Counted from the stretch's first letter, positions 1-9,655 are shown. The stretch is 64,000 bases of DNA from Lysinibacillus contaminans (GCF_001278945.1 NZ_LGRV01000003.1:1922001-1986000); one strand, 5' to 3'. Notes: generated by a model from the sequence alone, not told the origin. Numbers and translations are program-made.

Positions 1-296
1 ATTTCGACACCTTCTTGATAAAGAAGTTCAATTTCTTTGTTCGTCGGTGTGATAAAAACATCCGAACCTTCATAAACCGCTTTAATAATACCGATGATCG
101 GTAACTCTACGGTTTTCTTTATTTCCCTAATATCCTCAACGCTATTTGCACGGATTCCCTTCGCCCCTCCACACATTGCTGCATAAGCCATTTTACTCAT
201 AATAAAAGGGCTATGAAGGGGTTCTTCTGGCAACGCTTGACAGGAAACAATTAGCTGACCCTTAATTTGATTAACTATTTTTTGCTTATTATTCAT
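1..296 (-). CDS. nanE: N-acetylmannosamine-6-phosphate 2-epimerase (NanE), N-terminal part
   Basis: The first ~98 residues read as the start of a NanE TIM barrel: [14 protein letters not shown] near residue 14, then [17 protein letters not shown] and a [11 protein letters not shown] stretch, all in family order. NanE converts ManNAc-6-phosphate to GlcNAc-6-phosphate in sialic acid breakdown. The ATG at 294-296 follows a GGAGATG-like ribosome binding site. The 3' part lies beyond the left edge. It closes the operon that begins with nanA, 27 bases after the permease gene, which supports a sialic acid role for the whole cluster. Confidence 0.9.
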   Translation of the reverse strand, partial: MNNKQKIVNQIKGQLIVSCQALPEEPLHSPFIMSKMAYAAMCGGAKGIRANSVEDIREIKKTVELPIIGIIKAVYEGSDVFITPTNKEIELLYQEGVE

Positions 297-322
297 TTAC
301 ACACATCTCCACGTATAAAATA

Positions 323-1165
323 TTACTTATCTGCTCCAAGTGTAATTCCTTTTGTAAAGTACTTCTGGAAGAAGATGAATATAAGTAACATAGGAATTGC
401 TGCTACAGTTGCACCAGCCATCTTATAAGCAAAGTTTGGATTTAAATCTTGCATTAATGTTGCAATCCCAACCATTAATGTTTTCGAATTTTCACTTTGA
501 CCGACTACAAGTTGCCATAAATAGTCATTCCATACTTGAACAAAGTTAAGAATAAATAATGCACCAATACCCGGTTTAGCTAGAGGTAACATGATTTTAT
601 AAAAAATCTTAAATTCACTCGCTCCGTCAATTTTCGCAGCTTCTCTCAATGAGTCTGGAACTGTATCAAAAAATCCTTTCAGTAAAAATACACCAAATGC
701 TGTTGCTACGTTAGGAAAAATCATGCCACTTAGCGTATTGACCATACCAAAGTCTTGAATAATTCTAAACAGCGGAACAATCATGACCTCTTTCGGAATC
801 ATTAAACTTGAAATAAAAATTACGAAAATGATATTTTTCCCTTTAAACTGTAATTTTGAAAACGCATAAGCTGCGAGAGAGCTCACAATAATTAACAAAA
901 AAGTAGACACAATCGCTACAAATAAACTATTATACGCCCATGTAAAAGCAGGTTGATTATTAAAAACATCTACATAGTTACTCAAAGTAAAGGTTGCTGG
1001 AAACCAATCTGGCGGCATTTTCACAACGTCAGAGCTATTTTTAAAAGAACTTGTTACAAGCCAATAAAGAGGGAACAAACTTAAAACAGCAAAAAATAGT
1101 ACGATGCAATTTGCGATAATATCAATTTTTTCTTTTTTCTTACCTCTATTTTTAAACATAACCAA
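323..1165 (-). CDS. carbohydrate ABC transporter permease (MalG/UgpE type)
   Basis: This 280-residue inner-membrane permease has about six predicted helices and the family EAA loop (EAAKIDGASEFKIFYKIMLP) near residues 175-195, which docks on the ATPase. Length and the C-terminal KYFTKGITLGADK tail are typical of the MalG/UgpE (BPD_transp_1) family. It follows its partner permease by 6 bases, so the two are cotranscribed. The substrate is inferred from the neighbours nanE and nanA to be sialic acid or a related amino sugar; the sequence itself does not fix the sugar. Confidence 0.9.
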   Translation of the reverse strand: MVMFKNRGKKKEKIDIIANCIVLFFAVLSLFPLYWLVTSSFKNSSDVVKMPPDWFPATFTLSNYVDVFNNQPAFTWAYNSLFVAIVSTFLLIIVSSLAAYAFSKLQFKGKNIIFVIFISSLMIPKEVMIVPLFRIIQDFGMVNTLSGMIFPNVATAFGVFLLKGFFDTVPDSLREAAKIDGASEFKIFYKIMLPLAKPGIGALFILNFVQVWNDYLWQLVVGQSENSKTLMVGIATLMQDLNPNFAYKMAGATVAAIPMLLIFIFFQKYFTKGITLGADK

Positions 1166-1171
1166 TCACCT

Positions 1172-2047
1172 CTAATTGTTCTTAAACATAGCTCTTAGCT
1201 GTGGAATCGATAGAGCCAATGTTAGTAAGAACATAATGACACCTACAGCTGATGCTATACCTAGCTGATTGTACTTGAAGGCATTATTATATAAATAGTA
1301 CATAAGCGTTGTAGATGCGTTGTTTGGTCCACCGCCCGTTAATAGTTGGATAACAACGAATATCTTCAAAACTGCAATAATATTCATAATGATAATGTAA
1401 ATAGTTGTTGGCTTAACCATTGGAATAATGATTTTAAAGACTATTTTCAATTTACTAGCACCATCTACTTCGGCTGCTTCTAACGTTTCCTTTGGCACCC
1501 CTATCATCGAAGCGATGTATAAGATAATGGCTTGACCGACATTCGTTGCAAATGTTACGAAAATAATAACTGGTAAAACCAACCTCGTATCACCCAAAAA
1601 ATTAACTGAAGCTATCTCTAACTCCCTTGCCATGAAAGGAATTAAACCGTTCGCTGGATTTAGTAGGAAGCTCCAAATCATACTCATGACTACCATGGAA
1701 ACCATGACAGGAATATAATATGCACCCCTAATAAAAGACACATATTTAGCATTTTTATCGAAAATTGTAGCGGAAACAAAAAGTGCAAAACCAACTGTTA
1801 ATGCTACGATGAAGACAACAAAAATAACTGTATTAATAGTAGATTGTACAAAAACTGGATCACTAAATAATCGTTTATAGTTTTCTAACCCGACAAATAC
1901 TTCATCCTGATAGTTTATTTTAAATAAACTTAATCTGACCCCTTCCATGATTGGGTACACTAAAAAGATTAAGAAAAATAAAATTTGAGGTGCGATAAAC
2001 AAGTAGCCTGTTAGATTTTCTTTATAGGATTTTTTGATGAATTTCAT
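1172..2047 (-). CDS. carbohydrate ABC transporter permease (MalF/UgpA type)
   Basis: This 291-residue membrane protein starts with a cytoplasmic stretch and a first helix (LFIAPQILFFLIFLVYP), as in UgpA/MalF-type permeases. It carries the EAA motif EAAEVDGASKLKIVFKIIIP near residue 190. It forms the heterodimeric channel with the downstream permease. It sits between the binding-protein gene and the second permease, in the usual order for CUT1 transporters. There is no ATPase gene on this strand; the likely one is the divergent gene at 6424-7575. Confidence 0.9.
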   Translation of the reverse strand: MKFIKKSYKENLTGYLFIAPQILFFLIFLVYPIMEGVRLSLFKINYQDEVFVGLENYKRLFSDPVFVQSTINTVIFVVFIVALTVGFALFVSATIFDKNAKYVSFIRGAYYIPVMVSMVVMSMIWSFLLNPANGLIPFMARELEIASVNFLGDTRLVLPVIIFVTFATNVGQAIILYIASMIGVPKETLEAAEVDGASKLKIVFKIIIPMVKPTTIYIIIMNIIAVLKIFVVIQLLTGGGPNNASTTLMYYLYNNAFKYNQLGIASAVGVIMFLLTLALSIPQLRAMFKNN

Positions 2048-2123
2048 TTACATCATTTACCTTTCTACAAATCAAGCCCCAAAAACGGGGCTTAATTTGT
2101 TGTAAAGTCATATACTTTTGAAG

Positions 2124-3521
2124 TTACTTATTGTAAATTACAGAATCTGCTTTTGAAGTTTCGATTACTTCATTTCCTTTTGTTTGGTAACTTTCTACTA
2201 CTTCTTTTGATGTTTTTGCTCCAGTGTATAGAGCTTGTAGTTCTGGATAAAGAACTTGTCTTAATTGACCGTAGCCTGGTACATTTCCAGTAAAGTTAAA
2301 CATGTATTGATCGTTTGCAGAGTATGCTGCAAAGTAAGGGTTTTCTGAACTAAATTCTTCTGTAACAGAAGTTCTTACTGGCACACCATTTTTCGAAGAT
2401 TTTACAAGTTCAGCATCTGTTGAGATGAATTTTACAAAATCTTTACTCACTTTAATTCTTGCTTCGTCTTTCGTATTAAAAACAGTTGCCCCTGTTACAT
2501 AAGTGAATGTTAATGGGTCGCCACTTTCTGAAGGAATGTTTGCAAGGCGAATATCAAATTTAGGTGCTTTACCGCTTTCCATATCAGCTTTTGCGTTATT
2601 GAATAGAATTGCATTTGTGAAACTTACTGCAAGCTGTTGGTTTTGGAACATTGCGTTCACATCATTTGAAGAAACTGATTCCACACCTGGGTTTGTGTAA
2701 CCATTATCATAAATTTTCTTTAACCAATCTGCCGCTTTCACACCGTTTTCATCATTAACAATGATATTTCCTTCACCGTCAAAGAATTGGTTGCCGAACA
2801 TTCTTAAATAAGCAAGGTTCCAAGTATCGCCTTGATTGTTTAATGCATATAAGCCCATTGGAAATGCATTTGAATATTTGTCTTTAGGTAGGTTGTCTTT
2901 TAAAGCTTTTAAAATTTCCTCATACTCTGCTAAAGTCCAAGTTTTAATATCGCTTTCTCCACCAATGTACTTTTCAAGGCCTGCTGCTTTAAACATATCA
3001 GCGTTGTAAGCTAAAGTACCTGGGTTTTGTGAGAATGGGTAGAAATAAATATCGTCACCAAAAGTAACGTTATTCCAATGGCTTTGTGCAATATCTTTTT
3101 TCGATTCATCATCCACGATATCATTTAAAGGTACTAATGCACCACGGTGTGCATAGTCACCCATAGCAAAAACACTCTCAAAGAAAACATCTGGAGGAGT
3201 TCCACCATTTAGGCTTACGTTTAAAAGTTCATCCCTTTGGTCACTTGCAATTACTTCTACTTCCACTTTTACTTTTTGATCTTTGTATTCTTCTGAGAAA
3301 CGCTCAGCTGCATGTTTGAAGAAACTATCATAATCGGCTCCATCTTCAGAAGAGTCTAAAACACCCTTCCACTGCGGTGTTAACCAAACTTTGATTGCCA
3401 TCTCATCTTTTGAAGTAGTACCCTTACTAGATTCACTTTCTTCTTTTCCAGTACACCCGGCCAATATTGACAGTACAAGCACGATTGCCAAACTTAATGT
3501 GAAATAACGTTTTTTAAACAT
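2124..3521 (-). CDS. sugar ABC transporter substrate-binding lipoprotein
   Basis: The 465-residue product begins with a lipoprotein signal (charged MFKKR, hydrophobic core, lipobox LSILAGC with Cys23), so it is predicted to be lipid-anchored outside the membrane. The rest fits family 1 solute-binding proteins (SBP_bac_1): an early IKVWLTPQW strand, a PDVFFES segment and an aromatic-rich lobe. The start is supported by a GGGGGAG ribosome binding site just upstream. It delivers the sugar to the two permeases downstream. Sialic acid as ligand is inferred only from the operon. Confidence 0.9.
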   Translation of the reverse strand: MFKKRYFTLSLAIVLVLSILAGCTGKEESESSKGTTSKDEMAIKVWLTPQWKGVLDSSEDGADYDSFFKHAAERFSEEYKDQKVKVEVEVIASDQRDELLNVSLNGGTPPDVFFESVFAMGDYAHRGALVPLNDIVDDESKKDIAQSHWNNVTFGDDIYFYPFSQNPGTLAYNADMFKAAGLEKYIGGESDIKTWTLAEYEEILKALKDNLPKDKYSNAFPMGLYALNNQGDTWNLAYLRMFGNQFFDGEGNIIVNDENGVKAADWLKKIYDNGYTNPGVESVSSNDVNAMFQNQQLAVSFTNAILFNNAKADMESGKAPKFDIRLANIPSESGDPLTFTYVTGATVFNTKDEARIKVSKDFVKFISTDAELVKSSKNGVPVRTSVTEEFSSENPYFAAYSANDQYMFNFTGNVPGYGQLRQVLYPELQALYTGAKTSKEVVESYQTKGNEVIETSKADSVIYNK

Positions 3522-3546
3522 GAACTACTCCCCCTTATCAATCTAT

Positions 3547-4191
3547 TTAACGTAGTAACATACTTTCGATTTTATTAAAAACATGATGTGATAATAGCTT
3601 GTGCCCTTCCTCATCAAGATGCATGAAATCAATGTTATTCATTTGTACGAGACCCTTCGTGTTAAGGAATTCCGTACCTTGAATCTCCAACAGTTCCATT
3701 AAATACTTTGGCATTTCCTCTGATTTAAGATCACATTCTCTTCCCATTGATTGACTTACTCCTGTTTCATAGTATCCTTTTTCAATAGGAGGAGGCGCAA
3801 TGACTAATACTTTTGGAAAGCCTCCCTTTGACGCCGCTGGAGTATTTTTGACCTTATGCGAAAGCCTTACAATACCTTGAGCTATATTATAAGCGGTTAA
3901 ATGAAACCTTTCTTTTGTATCATTTGTACCAAGCATTATAATGACAAGCTCTAAGGGTGCATGGCTCATCAAGCAAGGATGGATGTAAGTATAACCATTT
4001 AATCCTTCAAATAATGGATCATCTATTACACTCGTTCTACCTGATAATCCTTCCTCAATCACCTGAAACTCATCACCTAGCATTTCAGCTAATAGGCTGG
4101 TCCACCTTACACCTTCCGGAAATCTCTCCATAGTTCTAGCATTAAAGCCCCATGTATTAGAATCCCCAAAGCATACTATTCTTCTTTTCAT
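3547..4191 (-). CDS. SGNH/GDSL-family esterase, possible sialate O-acetylesterase
   Basis: This 214-residue protein shows the SGNH hydrolase blocks in order: FGDSNTWG (nucleophile Ser, block I), a GLSGRTS turn (II), GTND (III) and DFMHLDEEGH (block V, Asp and His). There is no signal peptide, so it should be cytoplasmic. Its start overlaps the stop of nanA by 4 bases, pointing to translational coupling. In a sialic acid operon the natural guess is removal of O-acetyl groups before or after NanA cleavage. That substrate is an inference; the fold assignment is firm. Confidence 0.8.
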   Translation of the reverse strand: MKRRIVCFGDSNTWGFNARTMERFPEGVRWTSLLAEMLGDEFQVIEEGLSGRTSVIDDPLFEGLNGYTYIHPCLMSHAPLELVIIMLGTNDTKERFHLTAYNIAQGIVRLSHKVKNTPAASKGGFPKVLVIAPPPIEKGYYETGVSQSMGRECDLKSEEMPKYLMELLEIQGTEFLNTKGLVQMNNIDFMHLDEEGHKLLSHHVFNKIESMLLR

Positions 4192-5105
4192 TTTCTTACC
4201 GTTAAGTAGGTAGAAATCGCTTGATCAATCATCTGTTTTATTTCGTTTATTTTGTTTAGGTCTTCCCCTGTTACCGGCTCTAATGGTCCTCTTACACTTC
4301 CGATATTAATTCCTCTTAATTTCAAGACTTCTTTTATAGCGGAGTACATAGAACCATTTAATGAACATAAAGCGATAATAATGTCATTGATGTCTCTTTG
4401 AATTCTTCTAGCATCATTGAAGTTCCCTGTTGATACAAACTCTTCAGCCATTAAGAAAAGTTCTGGCATCACTGCATACGTTCCGCCTATTCCACCATCA
4501 GCACCAATTAATCTCCCAGAAACATATTGTTCATCTGGTCCATTAAATACGATTAGGTTTTCTTCAACCGCCTTGAATCTTTCAATATCCATTACAGGCA
4601 TAGAAGAATTCTTGATCCCTATAACCTTTTTATTCTCTAATAATTTCTTAAGAAGTTGCAGAGAAAGGCTATATCCCGTCGTTTGAGGGATGTTGTAAAT
4701 AATAAATGGTAGGTCAGTTGAATTCATGATTTCTGTCCAATACTTATAAATTGAACTTTCAGGCAATTTAAAGTAGATTGGTGGAATTGCAGAGAGCACA
4801 TCATATCCTAATTCATTGGCATACTCTGCCAGAATAACACTTTCTCTAGTCGACGGTGCTCCAACATGGGCAATTAATGTGCATTTTCCTCTTAAACTTT
4901 CAGCAACATATTTTAATGTCGCTTTTCTCTCTTCAAGGTTTTGATAGATACATTCCCCTGAACTTCCACCAACGTAAAGTCCTTTGACTCCTTTATTGTA
5001 CAAATAATTGCACAATTCTTTTGTTCGATTCTCTGAAATTTCTCCTACATCATCATAACAAGCATAAAAAGCAGGAAATATCCCTTTTAATTTTTCTAAA
5101 TTCAC
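4188..5105 (-). CDS. nanA: N-acetylneuraminate lyase (NanA)
   Basis: A DapA/NanA-family TIM-barrel aldolase of 305 residues. With the start chosen here, the catalytic Tyr (YNIPQTTG) falls at residue 137 and the Schiff-base Lys (GIKNSS) at 165, the positions known for E. coli NanA, and a GGSSGE phosphate-type loop lies near 47. A longer reading begins at GTG 5115-5117. I prefer GTG 5103-5105 because AGGTGG sits 8 bases upstream and the protein then begins MNLEKLKG like other lyases. It splits sialic acid to ManNAc and pyruvate. It is the first gene of the minus-strand nan operon. Confidence 0.85.
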   Translation of the reverse strand: MNLEKLKGIFPAFYACYDDVGEISENRTKELCNYLYNKGVKGLYVGGSSGECIYQNLEERKATLKYVAESLRGKCTLIAHVGAPSTRESVILAEYANELGYDVLSAIPPIYFKLPESSIYKYWTEIMNSTDLPFIIYNIPQTTGYSLSLQLLKKLLENKKVIGIKNSSMPVMDIERFKAVEENLIVFNGPDEQYVSGRLIGADGGIGGTYAVMPELFLMAEEFVSTGNFNDARRIQRDINDIIIALCSLNGSMYSAIKEVLKLRGINIGSVRGPLEPVTGEDLNKINEIKQMIDQAISTYLTVRK

Positions 5106-5214
5106 TTTGTACACCACCTAAACGTAATGATATTTAAATACAATATAAATAATTTTGTCCATTCCCCCTAACATAACACCCTCATTAAGATTTCAATTCT
5201 TTCTGAAATTTAAC

Positions 5215-5231
5215 TTGGCAACGCTTACAAG
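5215..5231 (-). promoter_or_regulatory. cre site (CcpA operator) of the nan operon
   Basis: TTGGCAACGCTTACAAG matches the cre consensus WTGNNARCGNWWWCAWW at 16 of 17 positions; only the last base deviates. It overlaps the start point expected from the adjacent promoter, a position where CcpA normally represses. It implies glucose repression of sialic acid use. Confidence 0.75.
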
Positions 5232-5233
5232 TA

Positions 5234-5263
5234 ATAATACAACATCTTCACGGAATGTGTAAA
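5234..5263 (-). promoter_or_regulatory. sigma-A-like promoter of the nan operon
   Basis: On the minus strand TTTACA (5258-5263) and TATTAT (5234-5239) are 18 bases apart. The cre site lies directly downstream, and the nanA start is about 120 bases further. Confidence 0.55.
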
Positions 5264-5404
5264 TATTTTTCTGAATTTTATTATTTTTAGGAAAAAATTT
5301 TCACAATGATTAATATCCCCCCTCTTTTCGTTTGACAAAGCTCCCCTTTTCACGCAAATTAATAAAAAGTAATGTTAATAATTGCCTACACAAAGGAGAA
5401 GCCT

Positions 5405-6304
5405 ATGCTTGAAAAACTAGCTAACCATTTTAAGACTGCCTTTACGACCGAATTCACATCAGAGGACACAGCTAAATATTGGTTTCAAACAGAAGATGGT
5501 CAGATGTTTGGGATTTTAAAAACAGCTCTTTCAGAAGTCGAACTTAACCTGTTACGAGCATTATTTCTTCTAGTTGAGCATACGGAAACCAGTTCAAAAA
5601 ACTCTATTGTTCATCTGAAATGGCGTCGATTTTTATTTGAAGATACAAACGAATTACCCTATTTGGATGATGTTGAATCCATTCGTTTTTTCTATTTTAG
5701 TCTGAAACAACCAATCGTTGATCCTCTTAACTTTGAAGTCGCCATTAAAGGGGCTTTCCAACAACCCATCATCCTTTGGATTAACAACATGTATGGAATC
5801 ATCATTGAAGAAAAGCCACATAGTGTTTTCGAAAAAGAGGACTTTATCCAGTTAAGTGATACATTAACGAGTGACTTTCTTGTTGATATTTATGGTTTTA
5901 TTGGACAATTACATAAAGCAAATTTGTTTTTAAAAGAGAAATTCAGAAAAGAAAAACAATGCTTTCAAGAACTACTTACTTTTGTTGAACAAGAAAAAAT
6001 TGTCATGTTCTATGAAGCTTTCCCTATACTGCTTGTTACATCAGCACATTTAATCGATCAAGAACTACTCTCCAGCTATTTAATAGAAAGTCTTCAGGAC
6101 GTAGAAATGCTTCATACCTTAAAAGTATTTTTACAATATAATTTGAATGCTTCTCTAGCAGCTAAAAGATTACATATTCATCGAAATAGCCTGCAATATC
6201 GATTTGACAAATTAATCAATAAAACAGGCATTGACTGTCGAGATTTTTCAAATGCAGCATTTTTATCGCTTGCTATCCCATTAATCACTAAGGGAAAACA
6301 TTAA
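5405..6304 (+). CDS. CdaR/PucR-type transcriptional regulator
   Basis: This 299-residue protein ends in the PucR C-terminal helix-turn-helix (LNASLAAKRLHIHRNSLQYR near residue 255), the hallmark of CdaR/SdaR/PucR regulators. The N-terminal ~230 residues show no domain I can name and probably sense the inducer. The start is ATG 5405, 6 bases after AAAGGAG; an upstream in-frame ATG at 5372 lacks a ribosome binding site. A TTGACA -35-like hexamer lies at 5332-5337. It is divergent from the nan operon and is the best candidate for its specific regulator. Nan clusters more often use RpiR-type repressors, so this would be an unusual pairing. Confidence 0.8.
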   Translation: MLEKLANHFKTAFTTEFTSEDTAKYWFQTEDGQMFGILKTALSEVELNLLRALFLLVEHTETSSKNSIVHLKWRRFLFEDTNELPYLDDVESIRFFYFSLKQPIVDPLNFEVAIKGAFQQPIILWINNMYGIIIEEKPHSVFEKEDFIQLSDTLTSDFLVDIYGFIGQLHKANLFLKEKFRKEKQCFQELLTFVEQEKIVMFYEAFPILLVTSAHLIDQELLSSYLIESLQDVEMLHTLKVFLQYNLNASLAAKRLHIHRNSLQYRFDKLINKTGIDCRDFSNAAFLSLAIPLITKGKH

Positions 6305-6347
6305 GATTGTACAAATTGCCTTATAAATAGAGAGAAAATTTTGTGCA

Positions 6348-6364
6348 ATGTGAACGTTTACATT
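6348..6364 (+). promoter_or_regulatory. cre site (CcpA operator) before the ABC ATPase gene
   Basis: ATGTGAACGTTTACATT fits the cre consensus WTGNNARCGNWWWCAWW at all 17 positions. It lies between the regulator gene and the ATPase gene, 60 bases before the ATPase start, so the ATPase appears under its own catabolite control. Confidence 0.8.
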
Positions 6365-6423
6365 AACCATCATTTTCCTATAAGATTTTGAAAAACACTT
6401 ACATTTTAAGGGGGATATTAATA

Positions 6424-7575
6424 ATGGCAGAATTAAAATTAGAACATATCTATAAAATCTACGATAAAGATGTCACAGCAGTAAAAGATTTCAATCTTGA
6501 AATCAAAGATAAAGAGTTTATTGTATTCGTTGGTCCTTCGGGTTGTGGTAAATCGACTACATTACGTATGGTGGCTGGTTTAGAAGAGATTTCAAAAGGG
6601 GATTTTCTGATAGATGGAAAACGCATGAATGATGTTGCTCCTAAAGACCGCGACATTGCGATGGTTTTTCAAAACTACGCACTTTATCCACATATGAGTG
6701 TGTATGATAATATGGCATTTGGCTTGAAGTTACGAAAACTTCCAAAAGATGAAATTGATCGTCGTGTAAAAGAAGCTGCAAAAATTTTGGATCTTGAGCA
6801 ATATTTAAACCGAAAGCCGAAAGCCTTATCAGGTGGTCAGCGTCAGCGTGTTGCATTAGGTCGTGCAATCGTCCGTGATGCAAAAGTTTTCTTAATGGAC
6901 GAGCCATTATCAAATTTAGATGCAAAGCTTCGTGTACATATGCGTGCTGAAATTACTAAGCTTCATCAGCGATTACAAACAACAACCATTTATGTGACCC
7001 ATGACCAAACGGAAGCAATGACAATGGCAACTAGACTTGTTGTTATGAAGGACGGAATAATTCAACAAGTTGGTACTCCTAAAGATGTTTACGAGAAACC
7101 TATAAATGTTTTTGTCGGCGGTTTTATTGGTTCGCCTGCAATGAATTTCTTCACGGGGACTCTTATAGATGGGGAAATTATCATTGGTAACGTTTCACTT
7201 TCAGTCCCAGAAGAAAAAATGAAATATTTACGTGAGCAAGGCTATTTGAACAAAGAAATTACGATGGGCATTCGCCCTGAAGATTTCCATATCGAGCCTG
7301 CATTCATTGAAGCTTCTAAAGGTTCTTGCATTGATGCAAAAATAGAAGTAGCTGAATTAATGGGTGCAGAAACAATTCTTTACTCCCAAATCGAGGAACA
7401 ACAATTTATCGCTCGCGTCGATTCTTCCGCTGATGTTAAACCAGGCCAAATTCATCCCCTGGCATTAGATATGAAAAAAGCTCACTTCTTTGATAAAGAC
7501 ACTGAAAATCGTATTCACCAGCTCGAGAATAAGGAAAACCAGGAAAAAACGAAGGTAATCGAGAATGTACATTAA
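6424..7575 (+). CDS. multi-sugar ABC transporter ATP-binding protein (UgpC/MsmK/MsmX type)
   Basis: A 383-residue ATPase with Walker A (GPSGCGKST, ~38), Q-loop (QNYALYPHMSV), signature LSGGQRQRV, Walker B (VFLMDEP) and switch His (YVTHDQTEAMT), followed by the C-terminal TOBE/MalK regulatory domain with GIRPEDF. ATG 6424 follows AAGGGGG; an upstream TTG reading at 6388 has no such site. MsmX/MsmK-type ATPases energise several CUT1 importers, and in streptococci MsmK serves the sialic acid transporter. Here it plausibly serves the two permeases at 323-2047, which have no ATPase in their own operon. Confidence 0.93.
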   Translation: MAELKLEHIYKIYDKDVTAVKDFNLEIKDKEFIVFVGPSGCGKSTTLRMVAGLEEISKGDFLIDGKRMNDVAPKDRDIAMVFQNYALYPHMSVYDNMAFGLKLRKLPKDEIDRRVKEAAKILDLEQYLNRKPKALSGGQRQRVALGRAIVRDAKVFLMDEPLSNLDAKLRVHMRAEITKLHQRLQTTTIYVTHDQTEAMTMATRLVVMKDGIIQQVGTPKDVYEKPINVFVGGFIGSPAMNFFTGTLIDGEIIIGNVSLSVPEEKMKYLREQGYLNKEITMGIRPEDFHIEPAFIEASKGSCIDAKIEVAELMGAETILYSQIEEQQFIARVDSSADVKPGQIHPLALDMKKAHFFDKDTENRIHQLENKENQEKTKVIENVH

Positions 7576-7701
7576 GTACTGGAAAAAACCTTTTTAGATC
7601 CAAAACGTATTATCAAATAAAGGGACCTTTTCAAAAACAACCTCATGAAATACTTGATACAAAATTAGAAAATTGCATGATTAGTATTGCTTAGACTTTA
7701 T

Positions 7702-7745
7702 AGGTAACCCCCCTTCTCAATTAGAGAAGGGGGGTTACCTTTTTT
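7702..7745 (+). terminator. strong intrinsic terminator after the ABC ATPase gene
   Basis: A perfect 17-bp stem (7702-7718 with 7724-7740), loop AATTA, is followed on the plus strand by a T run. Confidence 0.9.
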
Positions 7746-7876
7746 GAGGTTGAACGTTATAATTCCACTTTTTGTACAATCCTCGTTTACTATGATGCGG
7801 TTCACCGTTACTAGTCTAAGTGCAGTTCTATTTTAATATTTGCGCTACATTCGAACTTGCATTCGGCAATATCTAT

Positions 7877-9655
7877 TTAAATATCCCTAGTTTCTTCCCT
7901 TAGCCATACTCTCTCTTCTTCATTTAAATAAGGAGCCAGCTTTGTGTATACCTCTTGATGATAATCGTTTAACCATTGCTTTTCACTTTCTGTTAACATA
8001 TCTTGATTGATACCGGCTAAATCAATAGGGCAATACGTGATTGCTTCAAACTTCATAAATTGACCAAACTCTGTTTTCTCGTCTTCAACTACTAACATCA
8101 TATTTTCAATTCTAATTCCATGTTTACCTTCAAGGTATATTCCTGGTTCATTCGTAATAATCATACCTTTTTCTAATATAACATTATTATTATCATTCCT
8201 TATACTTTGTGGTCCTTCATGAACATTCAAGAAAAAACCAACCCCATGTCCAGTCCCGCATTTATAGTCCAAACCATACTGCCAAATTGGTTGTCTTGCT
8301 AAAACATCTAAATTGGAGCCTGTTGTTCCATATAAATATTTAACTGAGCTTAATGCAATAAATCCTTTTAACACCAAAGTATAATCTCTTTTTTGTTCAT
8401 CGGTAAGTTTTCCTAAAACAATTGTTCTTGTAATATCTGTTGTTCCATCATAATACTGTCCGCCTGAATCAATTAAAAAAAGACCTTCATTCTTAAGAGT
8501 ATATTGCGTTTCTTTATTGGCTTTATAATGCATCATGGCAGCATGGTCTTTATAACCTGCAATCGTATCAAAGCTAGATTCAACAAATCCTTCCTCCCCC
8601 TTTCTGAAATCTTCTAATCTTTCTTCTGCAGTAATCTCTGTAATTTCTTCTTTATCTACAGAGTTTTTTAGCCATTTTATAAATTTCATCATGGCTAAAC
8701 CATCTTTTATTTCACACCATTTTAAATTTTTTATCTCAATTTCATTTTTGATAGCTTTTAAATTAGTCGTGATGTTAGGACTTTCAATTTTCTTTGTATT
8801 ACTGTTAATGGCATTATATAATCTAATATTTGTTTTATTCGTATCTAAAATAACAGCATCTCCGCCTGAAAGATTTTCCAATAATGTTTGAATTTCATGA
8901 TTCGCTTTTAACTCGATTCCTTCAGCCTCCAGTTCTAATTTAACCGAAGTGGGAACCTTGCACGAATCAATAAATAAATAACATTTATGTTCTGCTACGA
9001 TTACATTAGCTATTACAATTGGATTGTTAGGCACATCTGCTCCTCTTATATTCAAAAGCCATGCAATGTCATCAAGGGAAGTTAAAATATAATAATTTGC
9101 TCCTTTATTTTTCATTTCTTCTCTAACTTCATTTAATTTTTCTGCTCGGGATTTGCCTGCATATTTTACGTCATGAGTAAACATTGGCCCTTTAGGAATC
9201 TCCGGTCTATCTTCCCATAGATCACCAATTAAATCTTGACTCATTTTTAATACGATACTCTTTGCTTTTAGGTCTTTTTCCAACTTTTTAACCATATTAA
9301 TTGAAAAAACATTTCCATCAAAACCCACAGTACTTCCTTCTTTAAGAACATCTGCTAGCCATTCTGAATAAAATGGTACCCCTGGATCCATCATTCTAAA
9401 TAATCTGATTCCTGAGTTCTCAAGCTGCTTTTCAGCTTGAATATAGTATCTACCATCTGTCCATAACCCTGCATCCTCTAATGTAATAACTACAGTACCT
9501 GCAGACCCTGTAAATCCTGAAATCCATTGTCTACATTTCCAATGTTCTGCTACATATTCACTCTGATGTGCATCAAAACTCGGAACTATATAAGCATCCA
9601 TTTGATTTTCTTTCATTAGCTGTCTTAACTTTTCAACCTTATCCCCGATATTCAT
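7877..9655 (-). CDS. Xaa-Pro aminopeptidase (M24B family)
   Basis: A 592-residue peptidase with two N-terminal creatinase-like domains (~1-310) and a C-terminal pita-bread domain. The metal ligands are visible: two Asp in LIDSGGQYYDGTTDITRT, His in GTGHGVGFFLNVHEGP, Glu in TNEPGIY and Glu in GIRIENM. Length fits the long aminopeptidase P form. ATG 9653-9655 is chosen because GGAGGT lies 7 bases upstream; a reading from 9706 adds 17 unlikely residues. It removes N-terminal residues ahead of proline in the cytoplasm. It is a single-gene unit followed by ~130 bases before the terminator at 7702. Confidence 0.93.
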   Translation of the reverse strand: MNIGDKVEKLRQLMKENQMDAYIVPSFDAHQSEYVAEHWKCRQWISGFTGSAGTVVITLEDAGLWTDGRYYIQAEKQLENSGIRLFRMMDPGVPFYSEWLADVLKEGSTVGFDGNVFSINMVKKLEKDLKAKSIVLKMSQDLIGDLWEDRPEIPKGPMFTHDVKYAGKSRAEKLNEVREEMKNKGANYYILTSLDDIAWLLNIRGADVPNNPIVIANVIVAEHKCYLFIDSCKVPTSVKLELEAEGIELKANHEIQTLLENLSGGDAVILDTNKTNIRLYNAINSNTKKIESPNITTNLKAIKNEIEIKNLKWCEIKDGLAMMKFIKWLKNSVDKEEITEITAEERLEDFRKGEEGFVESSFDTIAGYKDHAAMMHYKANKETQYTLKNEGLFLIDSGGQYYDGTTDITRTIVLGKLTDEQKRDYTLVLKGFIALSSVKYLYGTTGSNLDVLARQPIWQYGLDYKCGTGHGVGFFLNVHEGPQSIRNDNNNVILEKGMIITNEPGIYLEGKHGIRIENMMLVVEDEKTEFGQFMKFEAITYCPIDLAGINQDMLTESEKQWLNDYHQEVYTKLAPYLNEEERVWLREETRDI

